From contig JBHOQX010000092.1 in assembly GCA_042408595.1 (NCBI GenBank), forward strand, positions 1 through 13,769: a stretch of 13,769 nucleotides of DNA. The letters are read 5' to 3'. The notes under the pieces were generated by a model. It did no database searches. It saw only the letters and a program-made list of their open reading frames with translations, and was not told the DNA's origin. Positions 13,185 to 13,769 of the stretch are shown piece by piece; position 1 is the stretch's first letter, and the number at the start of each line of letters is the position of its first letter. The position numbers were made by a program, and so were the translations under genes. This DNA is from JBHOQX01 sp042408595 (GTDB lineage: Bacteria; Chloroflexota; Chloroflexia; Chloroflexales; Roseiflexaceae).

Positions 13185-13639
13185 GGCATAGCAACTATAT
13201 TGCACTTCGCTGCTCTCACGCCCGTTCACGGCTTACGCGTCAGGGTGCGGATAACCCCTTTCGGGTATCCGTCGACCTTGCTGTGTACCATGCGCATGGC
13301 GCGCCTTCGCCGCAGAGTACCGTTGTCCTCTTTCTGCTCCGCGGTTGGTTCACCGTTGTCTGGCTGTCGGCTCGAATGTGGCAGTGCCGGTTAGAAACAA
13401 AAGGGGGCGACGAGTGCTACCTGGCCCGTGCGAGGCCTGCTCTCCACCGTCCACGCCGTCATCCGCACCAGGAACGTGGCCTCGCGGTAGGCCAAGCGTT
13501 CGACCTCCTCGATTGCCAGAATCGGCAGATCCGAGCAAGGGTAGGCTTGTGTGTCGCGCTCGGCCGCATAGCGCACTGGCACTGGTCTACCTCGTTTTGT
13601 GGGAGCCTCGGAATAAGCTTTAGTGCCTAAGGAGGACGT
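13185..13639 (+). other. Long leader or gap upstream of the hydantoinase gene
   Basis: No convincing plus-strand gene. It holds a hairpin CGGATA/TATCCG with an inner CCC/GGG (13248-13271, one bulged A), a perfect 12-base palindrome CCATGCGCATGG (13288-13299), and an A/G-rich stretch (13395-13407). If the promoter at 13156 serves the gene at 13640, the leader is about 450 bases. The minus strand carries a possible 63-codon frame (13391-13582). Confidence 0.45.
13391..13582 (-). CDS. Possible small protein or gene fragment, 63 residues
   Basis: A minus-strand frame from GTG 13582 to TAA at 13391, with GAGG 7 bases before the GTG. The middle, LPILAIEEVERLAYREATFL followed by VRMTAWTVE, reads like real helical protein with GC-rich third codon positions, unlike the plus frames here. 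The ends are weaker, and the last 18 residues look random. I do not recognise a family. It could be a small gene, or the surviving piece of a longer one whose remainder has decayed. It lies antisense inside the leader of the hydantoinase gene. Confidence 0.3.
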   Translation of the reverse strand: MPVRYAAERDTQAYPCSDLPILAIEEVERLAYREATFLVRMTAWTVESRPRTGQVALVAPFCF

Positions 13640-13769
13640 ATGGCCTATCGCGTAGGAGTCGACGTCGGCGGCACCTTTACCGACCTGATGCTGTTCCACG
13701 AGGAGAGCGGGCGCTACTGGCGCCACAAGACCCCGTCCACCCCCCACGACCCATCGGAGGCCGTGCTGC
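13640..13769 (+). CDS. hyuA: Hydantoinase/oxoprolinase family protein, N-terminal part (runs off the right edge)
   Basis: Only the first 43 codons are present. They begin MAYRVGVDVGGTFTDLMLF, the phosphate-binding N-terminus (DVGGTFTD) typical of the HyuA subunit of ATP-dependent N-methylhydantoinase, 5-oxoprolinase and acetone carboxylase relatives. It continues with RHKTPSTPHDPSEAV, also typical. The family hydrolyses or carboxylates cyclic amides or ketones with ATP, normally with a HyuB-type partner encoded next. The start is firmly set by AAGGAGGA 5-6 bases before the ATG, the strongest ribosome site in the window. It may be driven from the promoter at 13156 through a long leader. The exact substrate cannot be judged from this fragment. 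Confidence 0.85.
   Translation, partial: MAYRVGVDVGGTFTDLMLFHEESGRYWRHKTPSTPHDPSEAVL

Noticed and set aside
13283..13630. Plus-strand frames of 90-115 codons in the hyuA leader
   Set aside because: They lack ribosome sites and domain-like patterns; the opposite strand is the more protein-like one in part of this stretch.
1..13769. CRISPR arrays, tRNA or rRNA genes and complete insertion sequences
   Set aside because: No regularly spaced repeats, tRNA-like cloverleaf, rRNA core segments or transposase genes were seen.

Overview
The window looks like chromosomal DNA from a GC-rich, probably Chloroflexota (Thermomicrobia-like) bacterium. This is inferred from the very GC-rich codon use and from the run accC, asp23-like, nusB, acpP, together with nrdR, fabG and Tat genes. 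Nothing here fixes the species. Start sites use good Shine-Dalgarno sequences in some genes and almost none in others.

Layout. At the left edge (1-533, minus) is the N-terminal part of a membrane-anchored protein cut by the window. Next is an NAD(P)-binding SDR-like protein (711-1379, minus), divergent from a WecA/TagO/MraY-type sugar-phosphate transferase (1522-2556, plus), with back-to-back promoters between them. A ROK-family sugar kinase (2594-3529, minus) has lost the usual zinc motif. A PP2C phosphatase with a C-terminal membrane anchor (3724-4710, plus) is divergent from it and has a clear promoter. From 11912 down to 4794 every gene is on the minus strand: nrdR, a membrane protein with a decayed Mrr-type nuclease domain, fabG, accC, an Asp23/Gls24 protein, nusB, acpP, tatB and tatC. 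accC, asp23 and nusB overlap by a few bases and form one translational unit. fabG, accC and acpP all serve fatty-acid synthesis, nusB links the group to transcription, and tatB/tatC form a protein export module.

The right end is the least ordinary part. A small unrecognised protein (12053-12493, plus) is divergent from nrdR, with two near-consensus promoters arranged back to back. Its stop codon is followed by about 590 bases without a convincing reading frame. This stretch folds on paper into a multibranched structure: a 12-bp long-range helix closes several consecutive local arms, two arms compete for the same strand, and the whole ends in a perfect 21-bp intrinsic terminator with a T-run. 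This is the best candidate for something undescribed: a large structured RNA co-transcribed with, or processed from, the mRNA of the small protein. I could not match it to RNase P RNA, tmRNA, SRP RNA or a group I/II intron by eye.

After the terminator comes an AT-rich consensus promoter (13156-13184) with a palindrome inside its spacer. It is followed by a leader of about 450 bases and the first 43 codons of a hydantoinase/oxoprolinase-family (HyuA) gene that runs off the window. A second compact structure, a 13-bp stem interlocked with an 8-bp stem (possible pseudoknot), lies just upstream of the fabG ribosome binding site.
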